Shown here: positions 35,230 through 42,504 of the stretch, one piece after another
How the letters are laid out: each line of letters opens with the position of its first letter
Numbering within the stretch: position 1 is the first letter of the stretch
IMG/VR virus record: IMGVR_UViG_3300046313_000159
Location: 1-43,626 of that record
Reading direction: 5' to 3' (one strand)
From: a virus
Length of the DNA stretch: 43,626 nucleotides
Made by a program: the position numbers and the translations under genes
Notes under the pieces: generated by a model
The model's input: the letters and a program-made list of their open reading frames with translations, nothing else
Databases searched by the model: none
Told to the model about the DNA's origin: nothing

Positions 35230-35627
35230 TAAAAGCCCTCAGCTAATTGAGTATGCAGGGTGATGTGTTGTTGCAATAACTGTTTTTGATGCTCCATCTG
35301 TGCTTTTATTTCGGCTGTACGATATTGTTGCATAGCATACGCCACTGACTGACCTTCCGCACGAACTGGTGCATTACCGAACCCATGCAACTCAACTTCA
35401 TCAGGCTCAGGGGCAAGCAAGCGTTCAGTTACCTCTCGCATCGCACGTTCTAGGTTAATCTCTGAATACTTACCCCATACCGCTTTGAACTCATCCTCAG
35501 TCATGAACTTCTTGTTGTCTTTGATTTGGTGCGACCAGTTGAACTTCACTCCTGACTTCTTATCTTGATAGAACTCCTCAGGGTGTGTCTCCATTCTAGT
35601 CAGTAAGAACTTAACTAAATCTCTCAT
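35229..35627 (-). CDS. Helical protein of unknown function
   Basis: A 132-residue protein. N-terminal helices with HPEEFYQ and KFMTEDEFKAVWGKYSEI, a middle stretch LLAPEPDEVELHGFG, and a Gln/His-rich C-terminal helix (AEIKAQMEHQKQLLQQHITL). It overlaps the DUF3150-like gene by ATGA and so probably works with it or is simply co-translated. No catalytic motif or known family seen. Confidence 0.65.
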   Translation of the reverse strand: MRDLVKFLLTRMETHPEEFYQDKKSGVKFNWSHQIKDNKKFMTEDEFKAVWGKYSEINLERAMREVTERLLAPEPDEVELHGFGNAPVRAEGQSVAYAMQQYRTAEIKAQMEHQKQLLQQHITLHTQLAEGF

Positions 35628-36466
35628 ATCATCTCCATAATTTCAGTCACACGTGCTAACACTTCTTCACGTGCACCAACACTTGTACGTAACTCATCAG
35701 GAGTTACACCGACTAATGATTGCTCTAGTGCTTTCCTAGCTTGCTCAAGCTTAGGGTCTTTGGTTACGTTTAGTTTGGTTAGCAAACCTGTTAGCTCTAA
35801 CGCATTTTCAATCAGGCTGTTGCGGAAGATTTTCTTATCCTCACCGCTTAACCTATCGACCATGTGTTCAAGCGTTCCATGTAACCTAGCCCATGCATCT
35901 TGCATCGCTGCTTCCACTCTAGACTCATAAGCCTTCTCATATTCTGTACGCATCTCTTCACGAATGGCATCCTCTACATCGATGCGGAAGTCGTTAATCT
36001 CAGGCACAGGCATAATAGTGTATTTCATATTGAACTTAGATGCAATCTTGTGTGAGTCAGGGTATTCCGAGCGGTCGAACAACTGTCCAAGGCGATAAGC
36101 CATGACCGTAATGATGTTAGGATACTCATTGATAAAGTTGTTTACACGTGTTTGGAACTCCGCTTCATACACACCTAGCTGTGTCTTGTAGTCAAAGAAG
36201 TTATTCATCGGTAGTAGGCGTGTGCCTGTGTCTGACCAAGGTAATGTCTGACGAGCATGCCACTCACGTATCTCCCCTGACAACTTCGTGATAGCTTCGA
36301 GATGGTCTGACCCTGCAAGGATGTGCTTGTTATAGTTACCTGCCTTAGTGGTCGTGCGTTTGTTAATGTCAATCTCTTTGGACACGTTGCGGTCTAGCTT
36401 ACGTGCAGTCCATACTGAGATGTTAAGGTCAATCAATACTGCGCTTGATGCGATACTTATAGCCAT
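35624..36466 (-). CDS. DUF3150-like protein associated with the AAA+/VWA module
   Basis: A 280-residue protein from the ATG at 36466 (GGAGA upstream; the longer frame from 36490 overlaps the previous gene). Diagnostic segments: ASSAVLIDLNISVWTARKL, LPWSDTGTRLLPMNNFFDY, NIITVMAYRLGQLFDRSEYP, and a long helical C-terminal half. This resembles the DUF3150 family, which I associate in phages with MoxR-type ATPases and VWA proteins. Both are encoded about 2-4 kb upstream in this operon, so a shared complex is plausible. Family call is from memory; biochemical role is unknown. Confidence 0.72.
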   Translation of the reverse strand: MAISIASSAVLIDLNISVWTARKLDRNVSKEIDINKRTTTKAGNYNKHILAGSDHLEAITKLSGEIREWHARQTLPWSDTGTRLLPMNNFFDYKTQLGVYEAEFQTRVNNFINEYPNIITVMAYRLGQLFDRSEYPDSHKIASKFNMKYTIMPVPEINDFRIDVEDAIREEMRTEYEKAYESRVEAAMQDAWARLHGTLEHMVDRLSGEDKKIFRNSLIENALELTGLLTKLNVTKDPKLEQARKALEQSLVGVTPDELRTSVGAREEVLARVTEIMEMI

Positions 36467-36467
36467 G

Positions 36468-36686
36468 TTATTTCTCCAAATTAAATACAATATCTAAGCC
36501 TGGGACACCCCGAATTTCAATAGATGGGTCTATGTCAGCAGGGTCTTCGAGCACGTACATACTTTTAATCATGTTGAAACCTTCTTCTACTGTGTCAACT
36601 TCGTGCTTAGTGTATACAGATACAGAGTACTTGCCGTTGTACCCTTCCTCTAAGCTATATCTAATTCTTGTCTTTGAGTCACTCAT
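36468..36686 (-). CDS. Small phage protein
   Basis: A 72-residue protein. Key segments: KTRIRYSLEEGYNGKYSVSV, TVEEGFNMIKSMYV, and a terminal SIEIRGVPGLDIVFNLEK. It looks like a compact alpha/beta domain of strands and one helix, unknown in function. It overlaps the HTH gene upstream by ATGA and stops one base before the start of the DUF3150-like gene. Confidence 0.6.
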   Translation of the reverse strand: MSDSKTRIRYSLEEGYNGKYSVSVYTKHEVDTVEEGFNMIKSMYVLEDPADIDPSIEIRGVPGLDIVFNLEK

Positions 36687-36928
36687 ACCATCCCTTTCGT
36701 TGGACTGCCTCTTAATCTAAACTTACGCCACTTCGTTTGGTTGCAGAACAAATGACACATGTTCTTAGGCACACGGTTAGGTAGCTTAATCAACCCGTCA
36801 TCAGCCAAGCGTTGTAAGCGTGGCATAGATGTTCGTAGCTTCTTAAGCATCAGGTTACGTGTAGCGTAAGGGTTCTCAGCAAGGAATTGCTCCACTTGCT
36901 TAACTAGTTCTCCATCACTCAGCGTCAC
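36683..36928 (-). CDS. Winged-helix-like DNA-binding protein
   Basis: An 81-residue basic protein from a GTG start (GAGAA just upstream). The N-terminal domain (LVKQVEQFLAENPYATRNLM, then LRTSMPRLQRLADDGLIKLP) has the helix pattern of a small winged helix, with a basic C-terminal tail (KWRKFRLRGSPTKG). It probably binds DNA. It overlaps a 54-residue gene upstream by 14 bases and the next gene by ATGA. Confidence 0.6.
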   Translation of the reverse strand: MTLSDGELVKQVEQFLAENPYATRNLMLKKLRTSMPRLQRLADDGLIKLPNRVPKNMCHLFCNQTKWRKFRLRGSPTKGMV

Positions 36929-37079
36929 GTTTCTCTTTCTCCTTTATCATTGCTTCTGCTATCTCGTATGATTCTTTAGCTAAAAACTCAATATTAATTG
37001 GTACATGTAATCTCGCGCTTCCCATCCACCCACACATCGCCAGTGCCGCAAACAAATCTCTCGTATTAAAGTCCTGCAT
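36915..37079 (-). CDS. 54-residue conserved small phage protein
   Basis: A 54-residue frame, found by reading the spacer; it starts 14 bases before... its ATG at 37079 lies inside the upstream small gene and its stop lies in the HTH gene. The product has the phage pattern 'R-D-x-F-A-A-x-A-M' (NTRDLFAALAMCGWMG) and a helical end AYxxA-like (ESYEIAEAMIKEKEKRDAE). I recognise this arrangement from small early proteins of other phages. Function unknown. Confidence 0.6.
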   Translation of the reverse strand: MQDFNTRDLFAALAMCGWMGSARLHVPINIEFLAKESYEIAEAMIKEKEKRDAE

Positions 37080-37212
37080 TGATTTTCTCCACAGGTTTAG
37101 CTAGTAGGTACTTGTCACCCAAGTATTCAATCGCTTTGGCAACCTTCGCATCGCGTTCTTTAACTTGTCTAGCTGTTGGTTTAAGTGTTGTTGCCCCGTA
37201 AAAACTACTCAT
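37066..37212 (-). CDS. 48-residue small protein
   Basis: A frame with a strong ribosome site: GGAGG lies 7 bases before the ATG at 37212 (4 bases before a second ATG at 37215, which overlaps the upstream TGA). The product begins MSSFYGATTLKP and continues with a basic, helical part (ARQVKERDAKVAKAIEYLG). It ends 14 bases inside the next small gene. No family known; the ribosome site and tight spacing make it likely to be real. Confidence 0.58.
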   Translation of the reverse strand: MSSFYGATTLKPTARQVKERDAKVAKAIEYLGDKYLLAKPVEKINAGL

Positions 37213-37814
37213 CATGCTACCTCCTTATCAAGTTCATTCGCTACAATCGTTTCCCACACTGCTTCATCAGAAGTCATGTGGCTGTATTCATCTTCTAACG
37301 CTTTATACAATAAGCCACACAGTTCACCAGCTAAATCATTGAGTGTGTTTTCAACTTCTTCATGCTCTTTGTTCAACTGTTCTTGCCATACCTCAGCAAA
37401 GGGGTGGTCATCCTCTAGATAGTTGGCAATCGGTTCTATTTCTAACCCATGAAATACTATGTTGTTGTTTCTCCCCTCAGTCCATGAACAATACCGATAA
37501 CCCCCAAGTTCTTCTACATACTTATGCAGTATGGGGTAGTCTAAGTATAAATCACCCAAGGCTTTGTTTAGGTCAACGACCTTACCACCGAAAGCGGCAC
37601 CATCACCCTGCGACCAAAAGCCTGACCACGTAATGTCTTTCACCATGCGTGATACAGGTTTACCTCCGTAGGTTTGATGAGTCTCTTGATGGGTAGTGAT
37701 AGCAACACCACGCTTCTCACACTCCTCCTCGAACCACTCGTAGACAGACTCATACCACCAGTCACCATCGACATTGATGTCCCGATGTTTGTTTATGAGT
37801 TCTTCCTTAGTCAT
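37212..37814 (-). CDS. Conserved phage protein (SGFWSQGDGA type)
   Basis: A 200-residue acidic protein. It has the motif WSGFWSQGDGAAFGGKV (63-79), preceded by WWYESVYEWFEEECEKRGV and followed by an aromatic stretch (GGYRYCSWTEGRNNN). I recognise the motif from phage proteins present in many phage groups, whose function is not established. The C-terminal half is helical with LAGELCGLLYKALEDEYSHM. It overlaps the upstream gene by 8 bases. Not an enzyme of known class. Confidence 0.75.
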   Translation of the reverse strand: MTKEELINKHRDINVDGDWWYESVYEWFEEECEKRGVAITTHQETHQTYGGKPVSRMVKDITWSGFWSQGDGAAFGGKVVDLNKALGDLYLDYPILHKYVEELGGYRYCSWTEGRNNNIVFHGLEIEPIANYLEDDHPFAEVWQEQLNKEHEEVENTLNDLAGELCGLLYKALEDEYSHMTSDEAVWETIVANELDKEVA

Positions 37815-38325
37815 CTTTCAACTCCAATTCAATCGTATCAAACTCACGATTAAGCAACTGCGCAATGAAGTCACGCACTTGATGGTCATCAGGAACCAGC
37901 ACCGTTGCTGCTTTCTTCACTATTTTTTTAGCCTCCTTAGATAGCCAATAGGTTTGAAATGACCCTGAAGGGCTACGTTTATCGGCAGCATTTATGGTCT
38001 CCTCGATAGTGCTGGTATACCAACTCTTGGTATCTTCTAGTTTAGATAGCGCACATGCTTGTATCATTGCATCAAACAATGCATGCGTATTTTCTAACTC
38101 CTTGTATCTAATAGACCAATTACTTAACAAGATGTAGGGTGAGTCATACTCTGTGGCGATATGTAATGCCAAGCGCGCTGTTGCTGAGTCACCTCTAGAA
38201 ATCTGTCCTGTCAAAACTTGTTTAGCGATGTTGTTTAGTTGTCTGTTGCTAAACGATGATACCTTTACTGACAACTTCAAACTGTCTGCATGTTTTAGTA
38301 AGAAACTTGGTACGTTGATACTCAT
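37807..38325 (-). CDS. Protein of unknown function behind intercistronic repeat copy 4
   Basis: A 172-residue helical protein (SFSNRQLNNIAKQVLTGQIS, ARLALHIATEYDSPYILL) with a charged acidic end (DTIELELKDD). It has no visible motif. The ATG follows a ribosome site AAGGAG that terminates a repeat element shared with three other junctions in this operon. It is the first gene after the VWA protein, so it may belong to the same functional module. Confidence 0.65.
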   Translation of the reverse strand: MSINVPSFLLKHADSLKLSVKVSSFSNRQLNNIAKQVLTGQISRGDSATARLALHIATEYDSPYILLSNWSIRYKELENTHALFDAMIQACALSKLEDTKSWYTSTIEETINAADKRSPSGSFQTYWLSKEAKKIVKKAATVLVPDDHQVRDFIAQLLNREFDTIELELKDD

Positions 38326-38331
38326 GATAAA

Positions 38332-38368
38332 TCTCCTTAACTTTGTGGAACTTCGTGAACTTTGTTAC
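38332..38368 (-). repeat. Intercistronic repeat element, copy 4
   Basis: Minus-strand sequence running from the stop codon of the VWA gene to the ribosome site of the next gene. It starts GTAACAAAGTTCACGAA, continues GTTCCACA and ends AAGTTAAGGAGA. Three AAGTT words are spaced 9 and 10 bases. Matches copies at 41421, 42027 and 43443. Confidence 0.85.
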
Positions 38369-39543
38369 TCACCTAGATAGATACTCTTGCCATGTGGTGA
38401 GGTGACACCCTTGCTAGTGATAGCCCATAGTGTAGGTGCATCCCAATTGCCACCCCAATCAGACTCGACATAGCCATCAGTCAATACAACGATAGCTTCA
38501 GGTGTGATGCGCTTGTCTTTGAGATACTCATTCAAGCTACCGACACGTGTACCACCACCACCCGCAGGCTTAGTCGTTTCAGCTAAGCCTTGATAGTCAC
38601 CGATGTTGTATGTCTCGTGACCTGCTACGTCATAGTCCCAATAGATAAGTTCTACTGACTCAGGCGATACGTCATCACATATACCGACAACTTCTGACAA
38701 GAACTCACGTAACTCTTCGCTACCGATAGAGCCTGACGTGTCGATGCCGATGACTAGCTTACCTACAGTCTCACCAATCATGGAGGGCATGTAGATGTCT
38801 TGACCGATGAACCGACGTGATGGTCGCTTCCATGAGGTCTTGTCTTTGTTCTTGCATGTTGCATTGACAAACTCACGTAGCTGTTCACGCCAATCTACCT
38901 TAGGTTCAAGTAACCCATCAATGGTACGGTTCTGATTGCCTGCCATCTTGCCACGGATAATCTCACCTTGACGTAGGGCTTGGTCAATCTGCTTCTCTAC
39001 TTCCTTCACTTCCTCAGCAGTCAGTTGTTCCGCACCTTCCCAATCATGGTGGTCATGCCCTGCATCGCCTGCCTCACCCTTACCAAACACACCTGTACCA
39101 TTCTCTGCGTCTTGCTTGAGTAAGTCATACACTTGCTTGGTAGTCATGTTCGCATACTTGGTATCAAACAAGCACATACTAGGCATGTCAGTCACTACCC
39201 CACTGGGGTCAGCTTCCTTGATAGTCCAGTTCACCACATAGTCAGCTGCCATGTTCGCAAGGATAGGGCTCTCCTTCCATAGCTTGCGCCATAGTGTCAT
39301 GTGTTGGAACACTTTGTGTAACGCCTCATGTAACACGACAAACGTCAACTGCTTGTCAGTCAACGTGTCGATAAACTTGGGGTTATACATTACATCTCTA
39401 CCATTAGTCGCGGCAGTCGGTAAGTCCTCAGTAAACTTTACTGCACCGACCGACAACACACCCGCAAACAAACAAAACTCTTTGCTTCGCATGATGCTGA
39501 TGTGCGACTTGGTCACTCTTTGTTCTGACGTTAAGTTCGCCAT
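38365..39543 (-). CDS. VWA protein with DUF2201-type metallopeptidase-like domain
   Basis: A 392-residue protein. The N-terminal part has a zincin-like motif HEALH (H72, E73, H76; context VVLHEALHKVFQH), then NMAADYVVNWTI, typical of the DUF2201 'putative metallopeptidase' domain. An acidic linker with HDHHDW follows. The C-terminal von Willebrand A domain has MIDAS DTSGS (268-272) and a later VVLTDG. In families such as CobT, MoxR-associated VWA proteins and phage relatives, such a protein works with an AAA+ ATPase, which is encoded 8 bases upstream here. Target is unknown; protease activity is not proven. Confidence 0.85.
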   Translation of the reverse strand: MANLTSEQRVTKSHISIMRSKEFCLFAGVLSVGAVKFTEDLPTAATNGRDVMYNPKFIDTLTDKQLTFVVLHEALHKVFQHMTLWRKLWKESPILANMAADYVVNWTIKEADPSGVVTDMPSMCLFDTKYANMTTKQVYDLLKQDAENGTGVFGKGEAGDAGHDHHDWEGAEQLTAEEVKEVEKQIDQALRQGEIIRGKMAGNQNRTIDGLLEPKVDWREQLREFVNATCKNKDKTSWKRPSRRFIGQDIYMPSMIGETVGKLVIGIDTSGSIGSEELREFLSEVVGICDDVSPESVELIYWDYDVAGHETYNIGDYQGLAETTKPAGGGGTRVGSLNEYLKDKRITPEAIVVLTDGYVESDWGGNWDAPTLWAITSKGVTSPHGKSIYLGE

Positions 39544-39551
39544 GATAACTC

Positions 39552-40598
39552 CTAGAAGTATTGGTTGTTAGCTACAGCCCAATTAACGAATGACTTGTTA
39601 GTTGCCGCAATAGATTTACGTGTTGATGCCATGATGTTGACTGCAAACAATGCTTGAGTCTCCATTGGTAAGCGTTGTAGATACTTCATCCACGCATCCA
39701 TATGCTCCTCTGTGATTGTCATGAGTTCACGCATCACTAAGATAACCTTAGCGGCAGGGTCTTTAGGCAAGTTAGCCTTCTCAGGTTCTTTATAGATAGA
39801 CTCACGACTAGGTAAGCCATCAGCTAGACTAAAGTACGCAGACATATCACGAGCCGCAGACTCGCCGATAGTGCCCATGAGCGCAGTCAACGTGGTGTCC
39901 TCACCCAACACGTCACGACTACGCACAATGTGTGACGCCTTAGATAATGACCGTGGTGATACAAACGCTTCCTGTTGCTTGCGTGGGTTGTAAATATACA
40001 TGTTCTCTTTCTGTGACTCGTCGGTGTACATAGACAAGCAATGTGGGAACTGTTTAACCCAAGCCAATACCTCAGGCGCAATGCCATTGTCTACACCCCA
40101 TGCTACCCACTCGTCATCGTTCGGGTTACGCACAGTCACCGCAGTCAAACGGTTCTTAGCGTGAGCCTTCATCGTATCGCCCACACCATCTGTTGTTAAG
40201 TTACCTGTTGAATACACGATACTATCGGGATGGAACTTAACAGAACCGAGTCGACGTTCGAGCATGACAGGCAACAACATATTCTTAACAGGCTCACTAG
40301 CCTTAGTAATCTCGTCAAGCATGATAAGCACAGGCTTGCCATGTTGTAGATTGAAGCGTTCGTTAGGATAGAACGCAGTCGTCTTGTCATTGTGGTTCAT
40401 GGCAGGCATAGCTAAGTCACCTAAGTCTAAGTCTGCACAATCAATATACACAGGGATATGGTCAGGGAAACGCTGAGCCAATGTGTTTAGGATAGAACTC
40501 TTACCAATTCCAGGCTGACCTCGTAGGTGGACTGTTACTTCCTTACCTACTGTTGCGATAAGTTCTTCTGCTTGTTTCAAGTTAATCATTTGTTGCAT
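39552..40598 (-). CDS. MoxR/CobS-like AAA+ ATPase
   Basis: A 348-residue protein with AAGGAG upstream. ATPase motifs: Walker A GQPGIGKSS (27-35), Walker B LIMLDE (91-96) and sensor 1 STGN (130-133). The layout of a single AAA+ module with DEITKA after Walker B fits the MoxR/CobS/gas-vesicle GvpN group. The helical C-terminal domain includes MDAWMKYLQRLPMETQ. It lies 8 bases from a VWA protein, the classic partner of MoxR-type ATPases, which together remodel or insert cofactors into proteins. In a phage the substrate may be a host or virion protein; not known. Confidence 0.87.
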   Translation of the reverse strand: MQQMINLKQAEELIATVGKEVTVHLRGQPGIGKSSILNTLAQRFPDHIPVYIDCADLDLGDLAMPAMNHNDKTTAFYPNERFNLQHGKPVLIMLDEITKASEPVKNMLLPVMLERRLGSVKFHPDSIVYSTGNLTTDGVGDTMKAHAKNRLTAVTVRNPNDDEWVAWGVDNGIAPEVLAWVKQFPHCLSMYTDESQKENMYIYNPRKQQEAFVSPRSLSKASHIVRSRDVLGEDTTLTALMGTIGESAARDMSAYFSLADGLPSRESIYKEPEKANLPKDPAAKVILVMRELMTITEEHMDAWMKYLQRLPMETQALFAVNIMASTRKSIAATNKSFVNWAVANNQYF

Positions 40599-40624
40599 GG
40601 TAATACTCCTTCTCTCTATTAAAA

Positions 40625-41416
40625 TTAAACTTCGTCTAACACCTGTGGATTGTTAGCTTTGAGGGCATCATCAATCCAATTCTTCATAGCTTGAGCACTG
40701 CGTGAGTAGTGCATCTTGCCTGTCTGATATTCATAGTACCTACCTTGTGTCATCCATGCGATTGCGTTATACATGTCCCACCATACATCTTTGTTAGGTA
40801 AGTCATTCACTACCCTTGCACCGTTGCGATAGTCCGACTGCCAATAGTTTTGGTCGCCCTCTATCGTGTCACTCATTAGGTTAGTCATTGCATCAACGTA
40901 TTCATAGAACGGCTTAGCTGTCTTACGCACCTCATTCATACGCTTACGATTGACCTTATACTTCTTAACCTGAGGCATCTCTTGCATGGGCTTGTCTAGA
41001 TAGTCAAACTTATATCTATCACCCGCATACATGGCGTAGCCGTTATACGTTACATCCGCATTGACATTGGCACTAAACCCACGAGGCACTAACTCACTCG
41101 ACCTCACCCAGTAGCAACCTCTACCTGTGATTGCAGTAATAAACAACTGCGTACTCAATGTATTCCATCCACACATAGATAAGTTGTAGTGTGTTGGGTA
41201 ATACTCCACAATGTTACTACGATGAAACCCCGCTACAAATACATCTACACCATCTCGTATCTCATGCTTCAACCATTTACTAGCATCATTACGCTTACCG
41301 ATACGTTTAACTGATTGGTCACCACCCCGAATTGGGGTGATGCTGTTAAACAATTCTCTAGCATGGTTATAGCCGTGGATACAAGGTAATACGTTTGCAT
41401 CAATATGAAATGCCAT
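40625..41416 (-). CDS. Conserved protein upstream of the AAA+ gene, behind repeat copy 3
   Basis: A 263-residue aromatic-rich protein (CGWNTLSTQLFITAITGRGC, NYWQSDYRNGARVV, then KDVWWDMYNAIAWMTQGRYY). It has no known motif that I recognise, though proteins of this type do occur next to phage MoxR-type ATPases. It begins with AAGGAGAG that closes a copy of the intercistronic repeat. Gene order (this, AAA+, VWA, repeat, next) suggests a functional set. Function unknown. Confidence 0.65.
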   Translation of the reverse strand: MAFHIDANVLPCIHGYNHARELFNSITPIRGGDQSVKRIGKRNDASKWLKHEIRDGVDVFVAGFHRSNIVEYYPTHYNLSMCGWNTLSTQLFITAITGRGCYWVRSSELVPRGFSANVNADVTYNGYAMYAGDRYKFDYLDKPMQEMPQVKKYKVNRKRMNEVRKTAKPFYEYVDAMTNLMSDTIEGDQNYWQSDYRNGARVVNDLPNKDVWWDMYNAIAWMTQGRYYEYQTGKMHYSRSAQAMKNWIDDALKANNPQVLDEV

Positions 41417-41420
41417 GACC

Positions 41421-41460
41421 TCTCTCCTTTAACTTAGTTCTCTTTCGTGAACTTTGTTAC
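41421..41460 (-). repeat. Intercistronic repeat element, copy 3 (variant)
   Basis: Same element, from the stop codon of the preceding gene (41457-41459) to the ribosome site. The start GTAACAAAGTTCACGAA is identical to the other copies. The middle is replaced by a same-length AGAGAA, so only two AAGTT words remain, and the end reads AAGTTAAAGGAGAGAG. Confidence 0.8.
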
Positions 41461-41636
41461 GACCATTTGCCGAAGCGAACTCGGTCGACACGATTGTCAT
41501 TCTCAAACGGGTCAGTATCCTTAGCAAAGATACTAATGAACGCATCTTGTGCTTTACGTTCAAGCATATCAAACTGCTCACCGATGTCGTTATCCATCTC
41601 TAACTTCGTACGGAACTCAGCGTTAAACGTTGTCAT
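41457..41636 (-). CDS. Small protein of unknown function
   Basis: A 59-residue protein from the ATG at 41636 (GAGG 6 bases upstream; the longer frame from 41648 lacks one). It is acidic with the helical part FNAEFRTKLEMDNDIGEQFD and ends in a basic RVRFGKWS. It overlaps the HTH/AT-hook gene by 14 bases. Its stop codon is the first part of the following repeat element. No family recognised. Confidence 0.6.
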   Translation of the reverse strand: MTTFNAEFRTKLEMDNDIGEQFDMLERKAQDAFISIFAKDTDPFENDNRVDRVRFGKWS

Positions 41637-42024
41637 GGTTAGCCTCACTAGTGAAATCTATCATGCGATTAGCTAAGAACTTAATGCTCTCCATTGTCTT
41701 AGGCAATTCATCAATGTCAACCTTGAATAACTCCTCGAACCACAATACCTCAACCTTGCCTTGACGATGGTCGAATGAGATGCACAAGTCTTTCACATCA
41801 TCAACGAGATACTTCAATACACTTGATGCCTCAACGATAGATACTTGTCTAGGTGCTACAACCTTGCGTGGTCTACCCATCTTAGGCTTAGCTACTGATT
41901 TAACTTTGCGTAGCTGACCGACTAATGAGATGTCACAGTTAGCTAACTTAGCAATATCTTTTGTAGACATGTTTGGCTGTGTTGCTAGGATGTTTCTTAC
42001 TACTGATGATTTAGTTACTTTCAT
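41623..42024 (-). CDS. HTH protein with AT-hook-like motif (candidate regulator)
   Basis: A 133-residue protein, mostly basic at the N-terminus. Residues 5-42 form a helix-turn-helix (VVRNILATQPNMSTKDIAKL, DISLVGQLRKVKSV), followed by an AT-hook-like KMGRPRKVV (48-56) and a separate C-terminal part (VDDVKDLCISFDHRQGKVE, strands then helices). Both elements favour DNA binding. The gene lies behind a strong promoter with an overlapping palindrome and a repeat copy, so it may control that promoter or the repeat elements. This is inference; no named family is assigned. Confidence 0.72.
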   Translation of the reverse strand: MKVTKSSVVRNILATQPNMSTKDIAKLANCDISLVGQLRKVKSVAKPKMGRPRKVVAPRQVSIVEASSVLKYLVDDVKDLCISFDHRQGKVEVLWFEELFKVDIDELPKTMESIKFLANRMIDFTSEANHDNV

Positions 42025-42026
42025 TT

Positions 42027-42066
42027 CTCTCTCCTTAACTTAGTGGAACTTCGTGAACTTTGTTAC
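42027..42066 (-). repeat. Intercistronic repeat element, copy 2
   Basis: Same element, here in the leader of the HTH/AT-hook gene. It carries three AAGTT words (GTAACAAAGTTCACGAA start, GTTCCACT middle, AAGTTAAGGAGAGAG end). Unlike the other three copies it does not contain a gene's stop codon: the leading TAA follows a spacer and the nearest gene upstream ends at 42137. Confidence 0.85.
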
Positions 42067-42098
42067 ATACAATCAATGGTTTACTTACCACTGAACTA

Positions 42099-42129
42099 AC
42101 ATTGTAGCATACATACTTTACAATGTCTA
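42099..42129 (-). promoter_or_regulatory. Sigma70 promoter with overlapping palindrome, upstream of HTH/AT-hook gene
   Basis: Minus strand: -35 TAGACA (42124-42129), 17-base spacer, -10 TACAAT (42101-42106) with an extended TGC. A perfect 8-bp inverted repeat (ACATTGTA / TACAATGT, arms 42099-42106 and 42119-42126, centres 20 bases apart) covers the -10 and part of the -35. Such a layout suits repression by a dimeric HTH protein. The leader of about 70 bases then contains repeat copy 2. Confidence 0.65.
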
Positions 42130-42136
42130 GTCAGTG

Positions 42137-42304
42137 TTACTTCGTTTGGGCTTTGTTCACCTCCTCTCTTGAGTCACGCATAGACTCCTCCTCCATGCGC
42201 ATGTGCATAATGTTTAGGGCTTTGCCTAACTCTTGGTTAGATATGTCTGACTGTGCTAAACGTCTAGCCGTCTCACCGAATGTTTCAGTCCATCTCTCGT
42301 TCAT
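42137..42304 (-). CDS. 55-residue protein of unknown function
   Basis: A frame whose ATG overlaps the upstream stop by ATGA (42301-42304), running 55 codons. The product is helical and charged (MNERWTETFGETARRLAQSD, then KALNIMHMRMEEESM). AAAGGAAA lies about 8 bases before the start. It fills the gap between the zinc-ribbon gene and the promoter. No family recognised. Confidence 0.6.
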   Translation of the reverse strand: MNERWTETFGETARRLAQSDISNQELGKALNIMHMRMEEESMRDSREEVNKAQTK

Positions 42305-42504
42305 GTGTTCTTTTCCTTTAATGCTTGTTCAATTCTAGGTCTTGCATCTTTATACCCACACCAACATTTCTGTGAAGGCAATAGAATCTTTGGCTGTGCT
42401 TTCGGCAATTTAACTGTGCAATTAGGACAAGGCACTCCATATTCCTCACGCATTTCTTTCTTATACCGCTTCATGTCATTAAATATTTCTGCCATATCAC
42501 CCAT
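42301..42504 (-). CDS. Zinc-ribbon small phage protein
   Basis: A 67-residue protein. N-terminal charged helix (MAEIFNDMKRYKKEMREEYG), then a zinc-ribbon C26, C29, C47 and C49 (PCPNCTVKLPKAQ, LLPSQKCWCGYKD), ending in a basic segment. I recognise the pattern with KLPKAQPKILLP from small phage proteins. Role unknown; zinc ribbons of this size often bind nucleic acid or proteins. It overlaps both neighbours by 4-8 bases. Confidence 0.7.
   Translation of the reverse strand: MGDMAEIFNDMKRYKKEMREEYGVPCPNCTVKLPKAQPKILLPSQKCWCGYKDARPRIEQALKEKNT

Noticed and set aside
42070-42137. tRNA-like D-arm (GTTCAGTGGTAAG) on the minus strand
   Set aside because: No acceptor pairing, no anticodon stem and no T-arm consensus could be placed around it; the region is better explained as promoter and palindrome.
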